A stretch of DNA of 64,000 nt from Thiodiazotropha sp040506975 (GCA_965211775.1 OZ242974.1:4216001-4280000), one strand, 5' to 3'. Positions 35,921 to 45,424 are shown, numbered from the stretch's first letter. A program made the numbers and translations. Notes: generated by a model not told the origin, from the letters alone.

Positions 35921-36661
35921 ATGGTGAAAAACCCGCTGGCAGGCGCAAGCTACTTATTGAGAGGGCTCGCTCTGCTGACCAAACCCGGCTTGAGACCCTT
36001 CGTACTGATCCCGCTGACTATCAATATCATCGTCTTCAGTTTACTGATCTGGTTCGGTATCGATCAGTTCGAGCAACTGATGGATCGTTTTCTTCCCGGC
36101 GACGAGAGTTGGCTGGCCTGGCTTAGGTGGATATTGTGGCCACTGTTCGCCATCACCCTGCTATTGATCATTTTCTATACATTCACCGTCATTGCCAACC
36201 TGATCGCCGCTCCGTTTAACGGGCTTCTGGCGGAAAAGGTCGAACGCCACCTGGGAGGAAAGATGCCGAGTCAACCAACCGGTGCAAAACAGATCGTCAA
36301 GGATGTGGTGCCTTCAATTGTGTCGGAATTACGCAAGCTACTCTATTTCCTGTTACGCGCCATCCCTCTGTCGATTCTTTTCCTTATACCTGGCCTGAAT
36401 ATCGTCGCACCCTTTCTGTGGATGGCATTCAGCGCCTGGTTCCTCGCCGTGGAGTACGGCGACTATCCGATGGCCAATCATAATTTAACCTTTAAAAAGC
36501 AGCACAGACGACTCAAGCAGGCCCGCTACTCATCCCTTACCTTCGGTGCCGGACTGACCCTGATGATGATGGTGCCCATCCTCAACTTCATCGCCATGCC
36601 GACGGCCGTCGCCGGCGCCACCCTGTTCTGGCATGAACGCCTGCGTCATATCGAGGGTTAA
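35921..36661 (+). CDS. cysZ: CysZ/EI24-family sulfate transporter
   Basis: A 246-residue membrane protein of the EI24/CysZ family, involved in sulfate uptake for cysteine synthesis. It starts MVKNPLAGASYLLRGL, has four to five helices, the conserved PLTINIIVF and APFNGLLAEKVE region and AVEYGDYPMANH. In a sulfur oxidiser it could also handle sulfate or sulfite traffic; that is inference. Confidence 0.9.
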   Translation: MVKNPLAGASYLLRGLALLTKPGLRPFVLIPLTINIIVFSLLIWFGIDQFEQLMDRFLPGDESWLAWLRWILWPLFAITLLLIIFYTFTVIANLIAAPFNGLLAEKVERHLGGKMPSQPTGAKQIVKDVVPSIVSELRKLLYFLLRAIPLSILFLIPGLNIVAPFLWMAFSAWFLAVEYGDYPMANHNLTFKKQHRRLKQARYSSLTFGAGLTLMMMVPILNFIAMPTAVAGATLFWHERLRHIEG

Positions 36662-36913
36662 TCGATAAAAAAGTCCGCAAATGAACGCGAATAAACGCAA
36701 ATGCTGAGAAGGGTGAAGGCTTGCAGTACCAGTACTCATTCATTGACACAGACAATTTCAATACGGTTTCAGGCCGCCACAATCCACACCTTATTCACGG
36801 AATAAAAACTACTTTCATTTTCTGTTCCCACGTTCTTACGTGGAAACAAATGCGGTTAGAGTATATTTGCGTTTATTCGCGTTCATTTGCGGACTGTTCT
36901 TCTTCAAGTTCAT
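36662..36913. repeat. Inverted pair of TTTGCGTTTATTCGCG repeats around a hairpin
   Basis: Two opposed copies of the repeat (36671-36700 and 36867-36895) enclose 170 bp containing TTCCCACG-TTCTTA-CGTGGAAA near 36824-36845. It matches the mosaic at 26.5-26.9 kb in type and order, and no gene is present. Confidence 0.7.
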
Positions 36914-38074
36914 TTAAGCCGCCAGAAATCCCCTGATTCTATCCACGCCTTCCTGCAAACGCTCCAGGTCGGTGGTGTAGGCGAAGCGCAGATGCGATTC
37001 CGGTTGATTGAAGCCGAAATCGAGTCCGGGTGTAACCGCCACACCCGCCTCGTGTAACAACCTCTGGGCGAAGGCCTGGCTGTCATCGCACAAATCACTA
37101 CAACCGGCATAGAGATAGAAAGCCCCCTGCGGCGTCACCGGTATAGAGAATCCCAAATCACGCAGTGCAGGCAGCAGGAAGTCGCGGCGCTGCCGGAAGG
37201 CCTGGCGGCGCTGTTCCAGAATCTCCATCACTGCCGGTGTGAATGCTCCGAGAGCGGCGTGTTGAGAGAGTGTCGGCGCCGAAAGAAATATATTCTGTGC
37301 CAAACGGTCGATGGGATCGATCAAGGGCTCGGGCGCAACCAGCCAGCCCAACCGCCAACCGGTCATACCGAAAAACTTTGAAAAACTGTTGATGACAAAC
37401 ATATTATCAGCAAATCGAAGCGCCGTTCCGCCTGCTTCGTCGTAAACCAGCCCCTGATAGATCTCATCGACGATCAAAACACCGCCCAGCCGTTCCACCG
37501 TGGCGTGCAGCATCCGCATCTCCTCATCGGGGATCAGGGTGCCGGTCGGATTGGACGGTGATGCTACCAAAACGGCCTTGGTGTCTTCCCGCCAGGCCTC
37601 CTCCACCAGCCGAGCCGTCAATTGATACCCGGTCTCCGGTCCTACGGCCACGGCTATGGGTAGACCATCGACCAACTCCACAAAGTGGCGGTTGCAGGGA
37701 TAGCCGGGATCTGCCAGCAGTACCGATTCTCCGGGATTGATCAAAACGCTCATGATCAGCTGCAGCGCACCGGAAGAACCGGGTGTAACAACCACCCGCC
37801 CGGGATCGATCTCGGTTGTATATCGGTCGCGATAGTGGTTGGCGATAGCCTGACGCAATGCCGCCAGACCCTTCGCGGGGGTATAGTGAACATCACCCGA
37901 TGCCAGAGCAGCCTGCCCCTCGGTAACGACCGGCGCCGGGGTATCGAAATCGGGCTCCCCTATCTCCATATGGATGACCGATCGACCCTCTGCCTCCATA
38001 CGGCGTGCCTGGGCCAGTAGGTCCATGACGTAGAAGGGAGCGATACGCTGCATGCGCCGGGCGATGGGATTCAT
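36914..38074 (-). CDS. Class I/II pyridoxal-phosphate aminotransferase (AspC/AlaC-like)
   Basis: A 386-residue fold-type I aminotransferase. The PLP lysine lies in NSFSKFFGMTGWRLGW, the aspartate in GGVLIVDEIYQGLVYDE, and the Arg for the substrate carboxylate in SHLRFAY. GEPDFDTP and VASPSNPTG are usual family motifs. Precise amino-acid substrate cannot be told. Its start overlaps the stop of the cbbY-like gene by four bases, so the two are coupled. Confidence 0.93.
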   Translation of the reverse strand: MNPIARRMQRIAPFYVMDLLAQARRMEAEGRSVIHMEIGEPDFDTPAPVVTEGQAALASGDVHYTPAKGLAALRQAIANHYRDRYTTEIDPGRVVVTPGSSGALQLIMSVLINPGESVLLADPGYPCNRHFVELVDGLPIAVAVGPETGYQLTARLVEEAWREDTKAVLVASPSNPTGTLIPDEEMRMLHATVERLGGVLIVDEIYQGLVYDEAGGTALRFADNMFVINSFSKFFGMTGWRLGWLVAPEPLIDPIDRLAQNIFLSAPTLSQHAALGAFTPAVMEILEQRRQAFRQRRDFLLPALRDLGFSIPVTPQGAFYLYAGCSDLCDDSQAFAQRLLHEAGVAVTPGLDFGFNQPESHLRFAYTTDLERLQEGVDRIRGFLAA

Positions 38075-38844
38075 GGGTCTGCTCTGCCATGTAGTGCCCT
38101 GAGCAGGGCAAGATCGACGAATTGGCGCCCCCCAGTCTCACCAAATTTCACATGAAAGGGTTGCTCGGGCTCACCAAACTGATCGACGACGAGCCTAGCC
38201 CCGTTAAAGTCATCCTTGGCGGTATAGCCATTGGTGGTAACCAGAATCGAGGAGATCGAGGCTTGACTGGCTGACTGTACGCCATTGTGTGAATCCTCGA
38301 AAGCGATACAGGCATCCCCTTGCAGGCCCATCTGATCAAGTGCCCAGAGATAGATATCGGGGGCCGGTTTTTTTGCCGGTACGATATCCCCCGCCGCTAT
38401 CACCTCAAACCAACGCTCTGCATCGGGATCAAGGCTATGCTGCAGCAGTGCACTTACATTGGCCGGCGTGGTTGTGGTGGCAATCGCCAAACGTAATCCG
38501 GCCTGGCGTGCCTCCTGCAGCAGTCGTTTCACCCCGTTGCGCATCGGTATCAATCCTTGCGACAACATTCGGGTATAGTGATCGGTCTTAGCGGCGTGAA
38601 GCGCGGCGATGAACCCGTCCAGATCCGCGGGCCTTGGGAAATCGGGGTTATAGTGGTCAAGATAGTAACGGATGCGCTCCTTGCCTCCCGTAACTGCCAG
38701 TAGCCTGCCATATAGCGTTACGGACCACTCCCAGTCGAGCCCAGCCTCTTCAAAGGCCTTGTTGAAAGCCACCCGGTGGCCATCTCGCTCGGTATCCGCG
38801 AGAGTACCATCCACATCGAATATCAATGCCTTTAAATCCGCCAT
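38071..38844 (-). CDS. cbbY: HAD-superfamily phosphatase, CbbY-like
   Basis: A 257-residue HAD hydrolase of the CbbY type. Catalytic Asp pair in IFDVDGTLADTERDGH, Lys in PAKKPAPDIYLWAL and acidic pair in AFEDSHNGV. CbbY removes xylulose-1,5-bisphosphate, an inhibitor of RuBisCO, so it hints at a Calvin cycle in this organism; other phosphoglycolate-like substrates are possible. Confidence 0.85.
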   Translation of the reverse strand: MADLKALIFDVDGTLADTERDGHRVAFNKAFEEAGLDWEWSVTLYGRLLAVTGGKERIRYYLDHYNPDFPRPADLDGFIAALHAAKTDHYTRMLSQGLIPMRNGVKRLLQEARQAGLRLAIATTTTPANVSALLQHSLDPDAERWFEVIAAGDIVPAKKPAPDIYLWALDQMGLQGDACIAFEDSHNGVQSASQASISSILVTTNGYTAKDDFNGARLVVDQFGEPEQPFHVKFGETGGRQFVDLALLRALHGRADP

Positions 38845-39128
38845 TACTGCACCTTGGAATCATATAGACCCACTTAAGTTGTGGTTATTTTCACGATCAG
38901 GGCACTAGCTTACCCATTGGAGGGTAGTGTGCATAGCCGTCTGGAAAGGTAAAAAACCGCATAATTAATGAGCTGTGACAACTGTTATTCAGATATCCGC
39001 CTTTAATTTCAGTCGATTTGAACCAATCTTATCTATTGGGAAAGCGATTAACAAAGCCGTCCCGGTTTTGTTGTTTCGTTCTTTCCTTTCTGGTATAGAT
39101 ATGCGCCTTCACTGAAGAGGTACCATGA

Positions 39129-39569
39129 ATGGCCCAGAAGAAAGCCAACACCCAAGGGGCTAAATCCTTTGGTATTGAGCCCTATAAGTCAGCAAAGGGC
39201 GAAGATTATATGAATGAGGGACAGGAGGCTCATTTCCGCGCCATCCTGGACGCATGGAAATCCAACCTGATGCAGGAGGTTGATCGCACCGTGCACCATA
39301 TGCAGGATGAGGCCGCCAATTTTCCTGATCCCAACGATCGCGCGACCCAGGAATCGGAGTTCAGCCTTGAGCTGCGAACCCGGGACCGGGAGCGTAAACT
39401 GATCAAAAAGATCGATGAGGCCCTGGAGAAGCTCGATAACCATGACTATGGCTACTGTGAATCCTGCGGTGTGGAGATCGGGATCAGGCGGCTCGAGGCC
39501 CGTCCGACCGCCACTCAGTGCATCGATTGCAAAACGCTCGATGAGATTCGCGAAAAACAGATGGGATAG
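39129..39569 (+). CDS. dksA: RNA polymerase-binding transcription factor DksA
   Basis: Works with ppGpp to reprogram RNA polymerase. The 146-residue protein has the coiled-coil tip with DPNDRATQESE (Asp residues at the tip) and a C-terminal four-cysteine zinc finger CESCGVEIGI...CIDC. ATG 39129 gives the full family length. A strong terminator follows. Confidence 0.96.
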   Translation: MAQKKANTQGAKSFGIEPYKSAKGEDYMNEGQEAHFRAILDAWKSNLMQEVDRTVHHMQDEAANFPDPNDRATQESEFSLELRTRDRERKLIKKIDEALEKLDNHDYGYCESCGVEIGIRRLEARPTATQCIDCKTLDEIREKQMG

Positions 39570-39592
39570 CGCCATCTTCAATTTGCCTCACG

Positions 39593-39616
39593 AAAAACCG
39601 GCAGTAGCCGGTTTTT
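39593..39616 (+). terminator. Rho-independent terminator after dksA
   Basis: Inverted repeat AAAAACCGGC-AGTA-GCCGGTTTTT, a 10-bp stem with a four-base loop that forms its own T-run. It lies 24 bp after the dksA stop and before the gluQ start, so gluQ should have its own promoter or depend on readthrough. Confidence 0.85.
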
Positions 39617-39670
39617 CTGTTTATGACGGCTGCCGCTTATTCCTCATGCCATTGGAAAACAGAGGCATAC

Positions 39671-40606
39671 ATGCCAGATACGGACAAAAATAGAGGCTAT
39701 CGGGGTCGATTTGCCCCCTCTCCCAGTGGTGAACTCCATTTCGGGTCGCTGGTGGCGGCAATGGGCAGCTATCTGGATGCCCGCAGCCATCAGGGTGAGT
39801 GGCTGATCCGAATGGAGGATCTGGACCGAACACGGGAGGTGAAAGGCGCCGCCAAATCAATCCTGCAGACCTTGGAAAACCTCGGTTTCTGCTGGGATGG
39901 TGAGATCATCTACCAGAGCCGGAGAACAGCCGCCTATGCCGAAGCGGTCGACAGGCTCATCCAGGCGCGGCTTGCCTATCCCTGCGGCTGCTCCCGCAAA
40001 CTGATCGAAACACAGGCCAAATACGGAACAGAGGGGACGATCTACCCGGGCACCTGCCGCAATGGCGTCCCGCAAGGAAGAGCGGAGAGGAGCGTCCGCA
40101 TCCTTACCACCGATGAGATGATCACGATCGTGGATAGCGTACAGGGCCGGATCGGCCAACAGATCAACAGGGAGATAGGGGATTTTGTGATTCGGCGGGC
40201 CGATGGCTTTCATGCCTATCAGCTGGCAGTGGTTATCGACGATGCCTGGCAGGGGATAACAGACATCGTCCGGGGCGCGGATCTACTCAGCTCCACCCCC
40301 AGACAGCACTATCTGCAACAGCTGCTGCGGATACCCCACCCCACTTACGCTCACCTCCCGCTGGCCGTTGACGATCAGGGCCGAAAGCTGAGTAAGCAAT
40401 TCAAGGATGCCCCGGAGGATGCCAATCAGCCGATGGATATCCTCTTGCGCGCCCTCGACTTTCTCAACCAGCCACTGCCCCCTCAGCGTCCCGAGACGAT
40501 CGAGGCATTCTGGCAATGGGCTGTTCCGCGCTGGTCACTGAAGCCGATTCCGGCGCAACTTCAAATCCCCGCCACATCTCGCAAGAATTTGAATAATTTA
40601 CGGTAA
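39671..40606 (+). CDS. gluQ: Glutamyl-Q tRNA(Asp) synthetase
   Basis: Attaches glutamate to queuosine in tRNA-Asp. The 311-residue protein resembles the catalytic core of GluRS without the anticodon-binding domain: GRFAPSPSGELHFGSLVAA (HIGH-like) and RKLSKQFKD (KMSKS-like), plus a zinc-binding CGCSRKLIE. A start 16 codons upstream would overlap the terminator region, so ATG 39671 is chosen. The dksA-gluQ order is widespread in gammaproteobacteria. Confidence 0.93.
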   Translation: MPDTDKNRGYRGRFAPSPSGELHFGSLVAAMGSYLDARSHQGEWLIRMEDLDRTREVKGAAKSILQTLENLGFCWDGEIIYQSRRTAAYAEAVDRLIQARLAYPCGCSRKLIETQAKYGTEGTIYPGTCRNGVPQGRAERSVRILTTDEMITIVDSVQGRIGQQINREIGDFVIRRADGFHAYQLAVVIDDAWQGITDIVRGADLLSSTPRQHYLQQLLRIPHPTYAHLPLAVDDQGRKLSKQFKDAPEDANQPMDILLRALDFLNQPLPPQRPETIEAFWQWAVPRWSLKPIPAQLQIPATSRKNLNNLR

Positions 40607-41004
40607 GATGCGGGGGGGCGCGCCTGCTCACGTTCTCTGCGGGCAGCCTGAATCAATTGTCGCAATCTTTGACGATCCGCCTCCGGGTAGGCCTGCATGA
40701 ATTCACCAAACGCCTCGCTCTCCCCGCCCAACAGCCTCTCCCGCCAACGCTCCAGGGCATGGAACAGGTTGACATCGGCCTGGCGCCTGTCATCGATTTC
40801 ACCTACCACCCGCCTGATCGCGTCAAGATCCTCTGTGCGCAGCAACTTACCCAGGCGCCGGTAGTGCCGACGCAGGGCGTTCAGTGATTTGATCCGCCCG
40901 CTCTCTTCCAGCGCCTCGTGCAAGGCAGCACTCAACGGCATGCGCGCCAACGCCGTTGGCGGCAGTGTGGTGAGACGCTCACCAAGCTGCTGCAGAGCCA
41001 GCAT
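40561..41004 (-). CDS. darP: Ribosome-associated protein DarP (YjgA), possible 5' frameshift
   Basis: DarP helps mature the large ribosomal subunit. The family match begins before this ATG: in the same frame upstream lie PSKSEIKRE residues that align with the conserved SKSEIKR of DarP, but no ATG/GTG/TTG is in frame. An ATG at 41057, just after the recJ stop, gives MNKSRDSKGP in another frame; one extra base at the GGGCCC at 41029-41034 would join both. So the true protein is probably about 165 residues, coupled to recJ. As read, the 147-residue product lacks its N-terminus. Confidence 0.8.
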   Translation of the reverse strand: MLALQQLGERLTTLPPTALARMPLSAALHEALEESGRIKSLNALRRHYRRLGKLLRTEDLDAIRRVVGEIDDRRQADVNLFHALERWRERLLGGESEAFGEFMQAYPEADRQRLRQLIQAARREREQARPPASYRKLFKFLRDVAGI

Positions 41005-41057
41005 CTCACGTTTGATCTCGCTCTTGCTGGGCCCTTCGAATCCCTGCTCTTGTTCAT

Positions 41058-42779
41058 CTAGCTTGTCGATTGGATTGTCTCCACGATCAGTTGCGGCGAT
41101 CGTTTGCCGCGAAACTCATTCACATCCAGCCGATAGGTCAATCGTATCGGTCGGTCAGGATCGGACAGCAGCGGCTGGTTGAAAGCGATTGCATCGATTG
41201 TCCAGGCGCTGCTTGAAGATGACAACTCCAATTTGAGATGATGATCACCCACCACACGTTGCTGTTGGAGATCGAAGCAGCCCTCAAACAGCGGCTCCGG
41301 GAATCCCTGCCCCCAGGGGCCTCCGTTGCGCAGGATCTCAGCCATCTCCAAGCTCATCTCGTCCGGCAGCAACTCCCCGTCTGTGAGCACCACGCCTTCC
41401 AGCATTTCAGGGCTCAGTCGATCGTCCGCCGCTTGCTCGAAAGCCTTTTTGAAGCGGGGATAATCCGCCTCAGAGAGGGTCAGTCCGGCAGCCATCGCGT
41501 GTCCCCCGAAGCGGGTAATCAATCCGGGGTTATGGCTGGCGATGCCCGCCAGCAGGTCCCGCATGTGTAATCCGGCGATAGAGCGTGCGGAACCTTTCAG
41601 GGTGCCTGCACCCCCCCTGGCAAAAGCAATCACAGGACGGTGATACTGCGCCTTGATACGGGATGCCAGGATACCCACCACGCCCTGGTGCCACGCCTCA
41701 TCATAGAGACAAAGTCCTGCCGGCAACCCGCCATCGGCAATGAGATGCAGTCGGTCAAGCAGGGAATCAGCCTGGATTTTCATCGCCTGCTCAATTGTGC
41801 GGCGTTCCTGATTGAGCCGATCAAGCTCCTGCGCCATTTGCCGGGCCGCATTCAACGAGTCGGTGAGCAGGCACTCGATACCGAGCCCCATATCATCGAG
41901 ACGGCCTGCGGCGTTGAGACGCGGGCCGACAGCAAACCCGATATCCGAGGCTATGATATTGGGCAGGGAGCGTTTGGCAACCTCCGCCAGGGCGCGTATG
42001 CCGGGTCGACAATATCCGGCACGGATCCGCTTCAAACCCTGGGCCACCAACACCCGATTGTTGTGATCAAGGGGTACAAGGTCACAGATAGTGCCGAGTG
42101 CGACCAGATCGAGCCATTGGGCGGGGTTGGGCTCACTCAACCCCCGCTGTGTAAACCACCCGATACGCCTCAGTTTTCTGAAAAGGGCCGCCATTACGTA
42201 GAAAACCACACCGACACCGGCTAGATGTTTGCTGGGAAAGCTATCACCCGGCTGATTTGGATTGACGATGGCGGCCGCAGAAGGCATGCGATCAGGCGGC
42301 AGATGGTGGTCTGTGATAAGCACAGGAATTCCCAGCTCATTCGCTCTTTCCACACCGGACAGGCTGGAAATGCCGTTGTCGACGGTCATGATCAGCCCAG
42401 GCGCCTTGCCGGTTGCCAGATCGACCAGTTCCGGCGTCAATCCATACCCGTAATCGAAGCGGTTAGGCACCAGATAAGAGACCCGTTTCGCGCCATAGGC
42501 ACCCAGGGCCAACATCGCCAATGCGGTACTGGTAGCCCCATCTGCATCGTAATCTCCGACGATCAGAATCGATTTATCGAGATGAAGCGCCTCAAACAGC
42601 AGATCGGCCCCATCGGTGACCCCTTTCATCCGGCCTACCGGCGCCATGTGGGCCAGCTCGAGCTCGAGTTCGCTATCCCTGGTCAATCCCCTGGCGCTGT
42701 ATATCCGCTGCATGACCGGATGGATCGATGCCGACAACAAACTGGCTTCGGCCGGAAGCGGACGTCGCAGGATCTTCAC
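41058..42779 (-). CDS. recJ: Single-stranded-DNA-specific exonuclease RecJ
   Basis: 5'-3' ssDNA exonuclease for repair and recombination. The 573-residue DHH protein has the metal motifs LIVGDYDADGATST and VLITDHHLPP, PRLNAAGRLDD and the GGHAMAAGLTL of DHHA1. The start is GTG 42779. It is transcribed with darP downstream and divergently from batD. Confidence 0.96.
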   Translation of the reverse strand: MKILRRPLPAEASLLSASIHPVMQRIYSARGLTRDSELELELAHMAPVGRMKGVTDGADLLFEALHLDKSILIVGDYDADGATSTALAMLALGAYGAKRVSYLVPNRFDYGYGLTPELVDLATGKAPGLIMTVDNGISSLSGVERANELGIPVLITDHHLPPDRMPSAAAIVNPNQPGDSFPSKHLAGVGVVFYVMAALFRKLRRIGWFTQRGLSEPNPAQWLDLVALGTICDLVPLDHNNRVLVAQGLKRIRAGYCRPGIRALAEVAKRSLPNIIASDIGFAVGPRLNAAGRLDDMGLGIECLLTDSLNAARQMAQELDRLNQERRTIEQAMKIQADSLLDRLHLIADGGLPAGLCLYDEAWHQGVVGILASRIKAQYHRPVIAFARGGAGTLKGSARSIAGLHMRDLLAGIASHNPGLITRFGGHAMAAGLTLSEADYPRFKKAFEQAADDRLSPEMLEGVVLTDGELLPDEMSLEMAEILRNGGPWGQGFPEPLFEGCFDLQQQRVVGDHHLKLELSSSSSAWTIDAIAFNQPLLSDPDRPIRLTYRLDVNEFRGKRSPQLIVETIQSTS

Positions 42780-42864
42780 AATACCAATTACCCCTGGAAA
42801 CTTATGCTTGTTGCCCCCATCTAATGGGATGGCTCATTATACAGTCCTAGTAGTCAAAAAAACG

Positions 42865-44658
42865 ATGCATAGCCATATACTGTTGAATGCAATGCTGCCG
42901 ATAAAATCATCACCTACATCGCCGTTGAATGGTCTTTTGGTCATTCTCCTTTTGCTGCTCTCATCCCCTGTCGATGCCAAGGTGGGCGCCAGCCTCTCGA
43001 GCAACACCACCGGACTGGATCAGCCGGTCCGCCTTATCCTGCAGATGGAGGGTGAGCAAGAGATGACACCCGACCTAAGCGAATTGGAGCGGCTGTTCGA
43101 GATTGTCGGGCGCTCAACACAACAGAGTATTTCAATCATCAACGGCAAGATGTCGGCTAAACGCTCTCTTACCCTGACCCTGTTGCCCAGACAGACCGGC
43201 AGCCTGGAAATCCCACCCATCAGAATCGGTAACGAGTCGACAGAAGCGCTTGTGCTGGAGGTTACTGAGCCGCCCCAAGGCGATATTGATGCCAACAGAG
43301 AGCAGGTTCTTGTGGAACTGAGTCTGAACAAATCCCGGGCCTATATCGAAGAGGAGGTCATCCTCACACTCAAACTGTTTCAGGCACCCGGCATCCGTGC
43401 CGAATCCCTGGACACACCCCAGCCCTCGATGCCGGACACACAGATGAAGTTACTGCATGAGGAGCGATATTCCAGCGAGCGCGACGGTATACATTTCAAC
43501 GTAATTGAACGCAAGTACGCGGTATTCGCCTATCAAAGCGGCAATCTTGAGTTCGGTGGCGTCAAATATCGCGGTCGCACGGGTACCGACAGGCTTTTTT
43601 CGTTCTTCAACGATCCGTTCAGGGCGCCACGGCAAGCAACGCGCATCTTCAGGAGTGAGTCGAACCAGGTTGATCTTGAAGTCATGCCGATTCCCGACAG
43701 TTTTTCCGGCGATCGCTGGCTGCCCGCGAAAAACCTTCAGATCGACGAGAACGGTCTCGAACAACAGACACCGATCCTGGCCGGCAAGCCGCTCGTCAGA
43801 CGTATCATGGTCCTGGCGGACGGCCTGACATCAGCTCAACTGCCGAACATTGAGCAGACACTGCCGAGCGGCATCAAACTCTATGAGGAGAGGCCGCAGC
43901 TGCAAGAGACACCGACCAGAACAGGAATCAGCAGCAGCCGCCAAAACAGTATGACACTCATCGCAACCGAATCAGGCCAATACGATCTCCCGGCAATTGA
44001 GATCCCCTGGTGGAATACCGAGACCGACCGCCAGGAAACCGCCCGTCTGGCCGCGATTTCGATAGACATCATGCCAAACCCTGGCGCCAAACAGGGTGTG
44101 CAACAAAAACAAACTCCGCAATCCACCCGGGAACAGGCAATCCAGAGCGATGCCGGCGAGACGATCACGAGCGTTAATCAACCCGCCGCCGCGACCGCCA
44201 CCCACAAGGTCCATTGGCTGGTTTGGCTGTTCGGTTCTGCCTGGGTTTTGACCCTGTTTGCCTGGTGGTACTCACGACGCGGTGGTCCTGATCAGCCCCG
44301 GCAATCCATCCCCGTTGCAGAAGATGAAAGGGAAGCGCCAAACAAGCAGGCAATCGGTGAGGCATTGCAGCGGCTGGAACGGGCCTATGCCGATAAAGAC
44401 GCTCCAGCTGCAAGATCCGCCTGGTTACAGTGGGCAAAGCTGCAATGGCCGGATAATCCCCCGCATAATCTGACCAGATTGGCCGCACGCTGTGATCGAG
44501 CGGTATCTGAGACGGTGTACAGTCTGGAGCGTACCCTCTACAGTCCGACAGATGAGACTGGATGGGCGGATTACGAGATACGACAGCTGATCCAACAGAT
44601 GCAGCAGGAGAAGCGATCTGACAAGCGCTCCGAAAGACTGGTGCCATTGAATCCCTAA
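42865..44658 (+). CDS. batD: BatD-family protein
   Basis: A periplasm-facing membrane protein, 597 residues from ATG 42865. A signal peptide (SPLNGLLVILLLLLSSPVDA) is followed by BatD-type Ig-like domains starting KVGASLSSNTTGLDQPVRL and KLNPRQ-like LLPRQTGSLEIPPIRI, a late helix (HWLVWLFGSAWVLTLFAWW) and a cytoplasmic tail. BatD belongs to the Bacteroides aerotolerance set with BatA/B/C, none of which is in this window, so the operon may be split. ATG 42892 is another possible start; the longer upstream frame overlaps recJ. Confidence 0.85.
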   Translation: MHSHILLNAMLPIKSSPTSPLNGLLVILLLLLSSPVDAKVGASLSSNTTGLDQPVRLILQMEGEQEMTPDLSELERLFEIVGRSTQQSISIINGKMSAKRSLTLTLLPRQTGSLEIPPIRIGNESTEALVLEVTEPPQGDIDANREQVLVELSLNKSRAYIEEEVILTLKLFQAPGIRAESLDTPQPSMPDTQMKLLHEERYSSERDGIHFNVIERKYAVFAYQSGNLEFGGVKYRGRTGTDRLFSFFNDPFRAPRQATRIFRSESNQVDLEVMPIPDSFSGDRWLPAKNLQIDENGLEQQTPILAGKPLVRRIMVLADGLTSAQLPNIEQTLPSGIKLYEERPQLQETPTRTGISSSRQNSMTLIATESGQYDLPAIEIPWWNTETDRQETARLAAISIDIMPNPGAKQGVQQKQTPQSTREQAIQSDAGETITSVNQPAAATATHKVHWLVWLFGSAWVLTLFAWWYSRRGGPDQPRQSIPVAEDEREAPNKQAIGEALQRLERAYADKDAPAARSAWLQWAKLQWPDNPPHNLTRLAARCDRAVSETVYSLERTLYSPTDETGWADYEIRQLIQQMQQEKRSDKRSERLVPLNP

Positions 44659-44725
44659 GGTAGCATCCTACACCGGGCCCTGTCGACAGGTCTTGATATA
44701 GCGGGGACCGGATTAGGCCAGATCG

Positions 44726-45061
44726 TTAAACCTCGTCCCAGCCACCATAGTCGAAGGTAATCTCTTCATGGGGTTCAATATCCTGCAAAGCGAAGAGATC
44801 GAATCCGTCAAACTCCGCATTACCTTCATCCTGATGATTGAGATAACGCAGCAGATTCCGGCCGCTGCGGCCTTCCGGTTCCTTACCATCCTCGAACACC
44901 CAGAGAACATAGGTACCATCCCGCCTGGCGGTTGGGCCCTCATAGGTGCCTATATACTCCCCTTTATTGATGGCGACTTTGGCAAACAGACCATTCCCGT
45001 GGATACTGGAAGGCGCCCGGTAGACAATACTACCGAGACGTATTTTTCTTTCTGTATTCAT
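44726..45061 (-). CDS. SET-domain protein lysine methyltransferase-like
   Basis: A 111-residue minimal SET domain. Motifs are IHGNGLFAKVAINKGEYIGTY (first SET strand region), RYLNHQDEGNAEF (the NH-S core with RxLNH) and LFALQDIEPHEEITFDYG (the catalytic GEELTxDY-like end). SET proteins methylate lysines using SAM; bacterial substrates are mostly unknown. ATG 45061 (MNTERKI) lies inside the end of the upstream small gene, overlapping it by 32 bp, so they are likely coupled. Confidence 0.85.
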   Translation of the reverse strand: MNTERKIRLGSIVYRAPSSIHGNGLFAKVAINKGEYIGTYEGPTARRDGTYVLWVFEDGKEPEGRSGRNLLRYLNHQDEGNAEFDGFDLFALQDIEPHEEITFDYGGWDEV

Positions 45062-45296
45062 GCTGTATTTCTTCGCCTTTCTCACTGGTTGCAGGTTGTA
45101 CGACCGAGCATCCATCGCCATAAACCGCCATGATCGATCGCAACTCCTTGAGCACCATCTTTCGGGCCATCTCGTCCAAATCCTTCAGTTCAGGCAGAAC
45201 AACCCCCTGGCTCAGCAATCGCATATCCTCCCGCACCGATTGGCACCCTTTTTCGCAGATGGCTTCGACGTACAACTCTATCGATCTGCTTTGCAT
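45030..45296 (-). CDS. Conserved small protein of unknown function (88 residues)
   Basis: IELYVEAICEKGCQSVREDM and LKELRSIMAVYGDGCSVV look like a conserved helical protein with paired cysteines, but I cannot name a function. It starts ATG 45296 and runs 32 bp into the SET-domain gene, an unusually long overlap that suggests a functional pair. Confidence 0.7.
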   Translation of the reverse strand: MQSRSIELYVEAICEKGCQSVREDMRLLSQGVVLPELKDLDEMARKMVLKELRSIMAVYGDGCSVVQPATSEKGEEIQHEYRKKNTSR

Positions 45297-45424
45297 GGAC
45301 TACATACACCTCGTCATAGGTCCTGTATTGTTCAATCGCCCCGATGCACCGGATCAAGGCATGCTTGCGGCTGGCTCCTTCCAGGTTCACTGAATGATAT
45401 AAAACCCATGGCAAGGTACAGTAA

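Noticed and set aside
36662..36913. Inverted repeats considered as ends of a mobile element
   Set aside because: No coding content or target duplication, and the same unit occurs singly elsewhere; better described as dispersed intergenic repeats.
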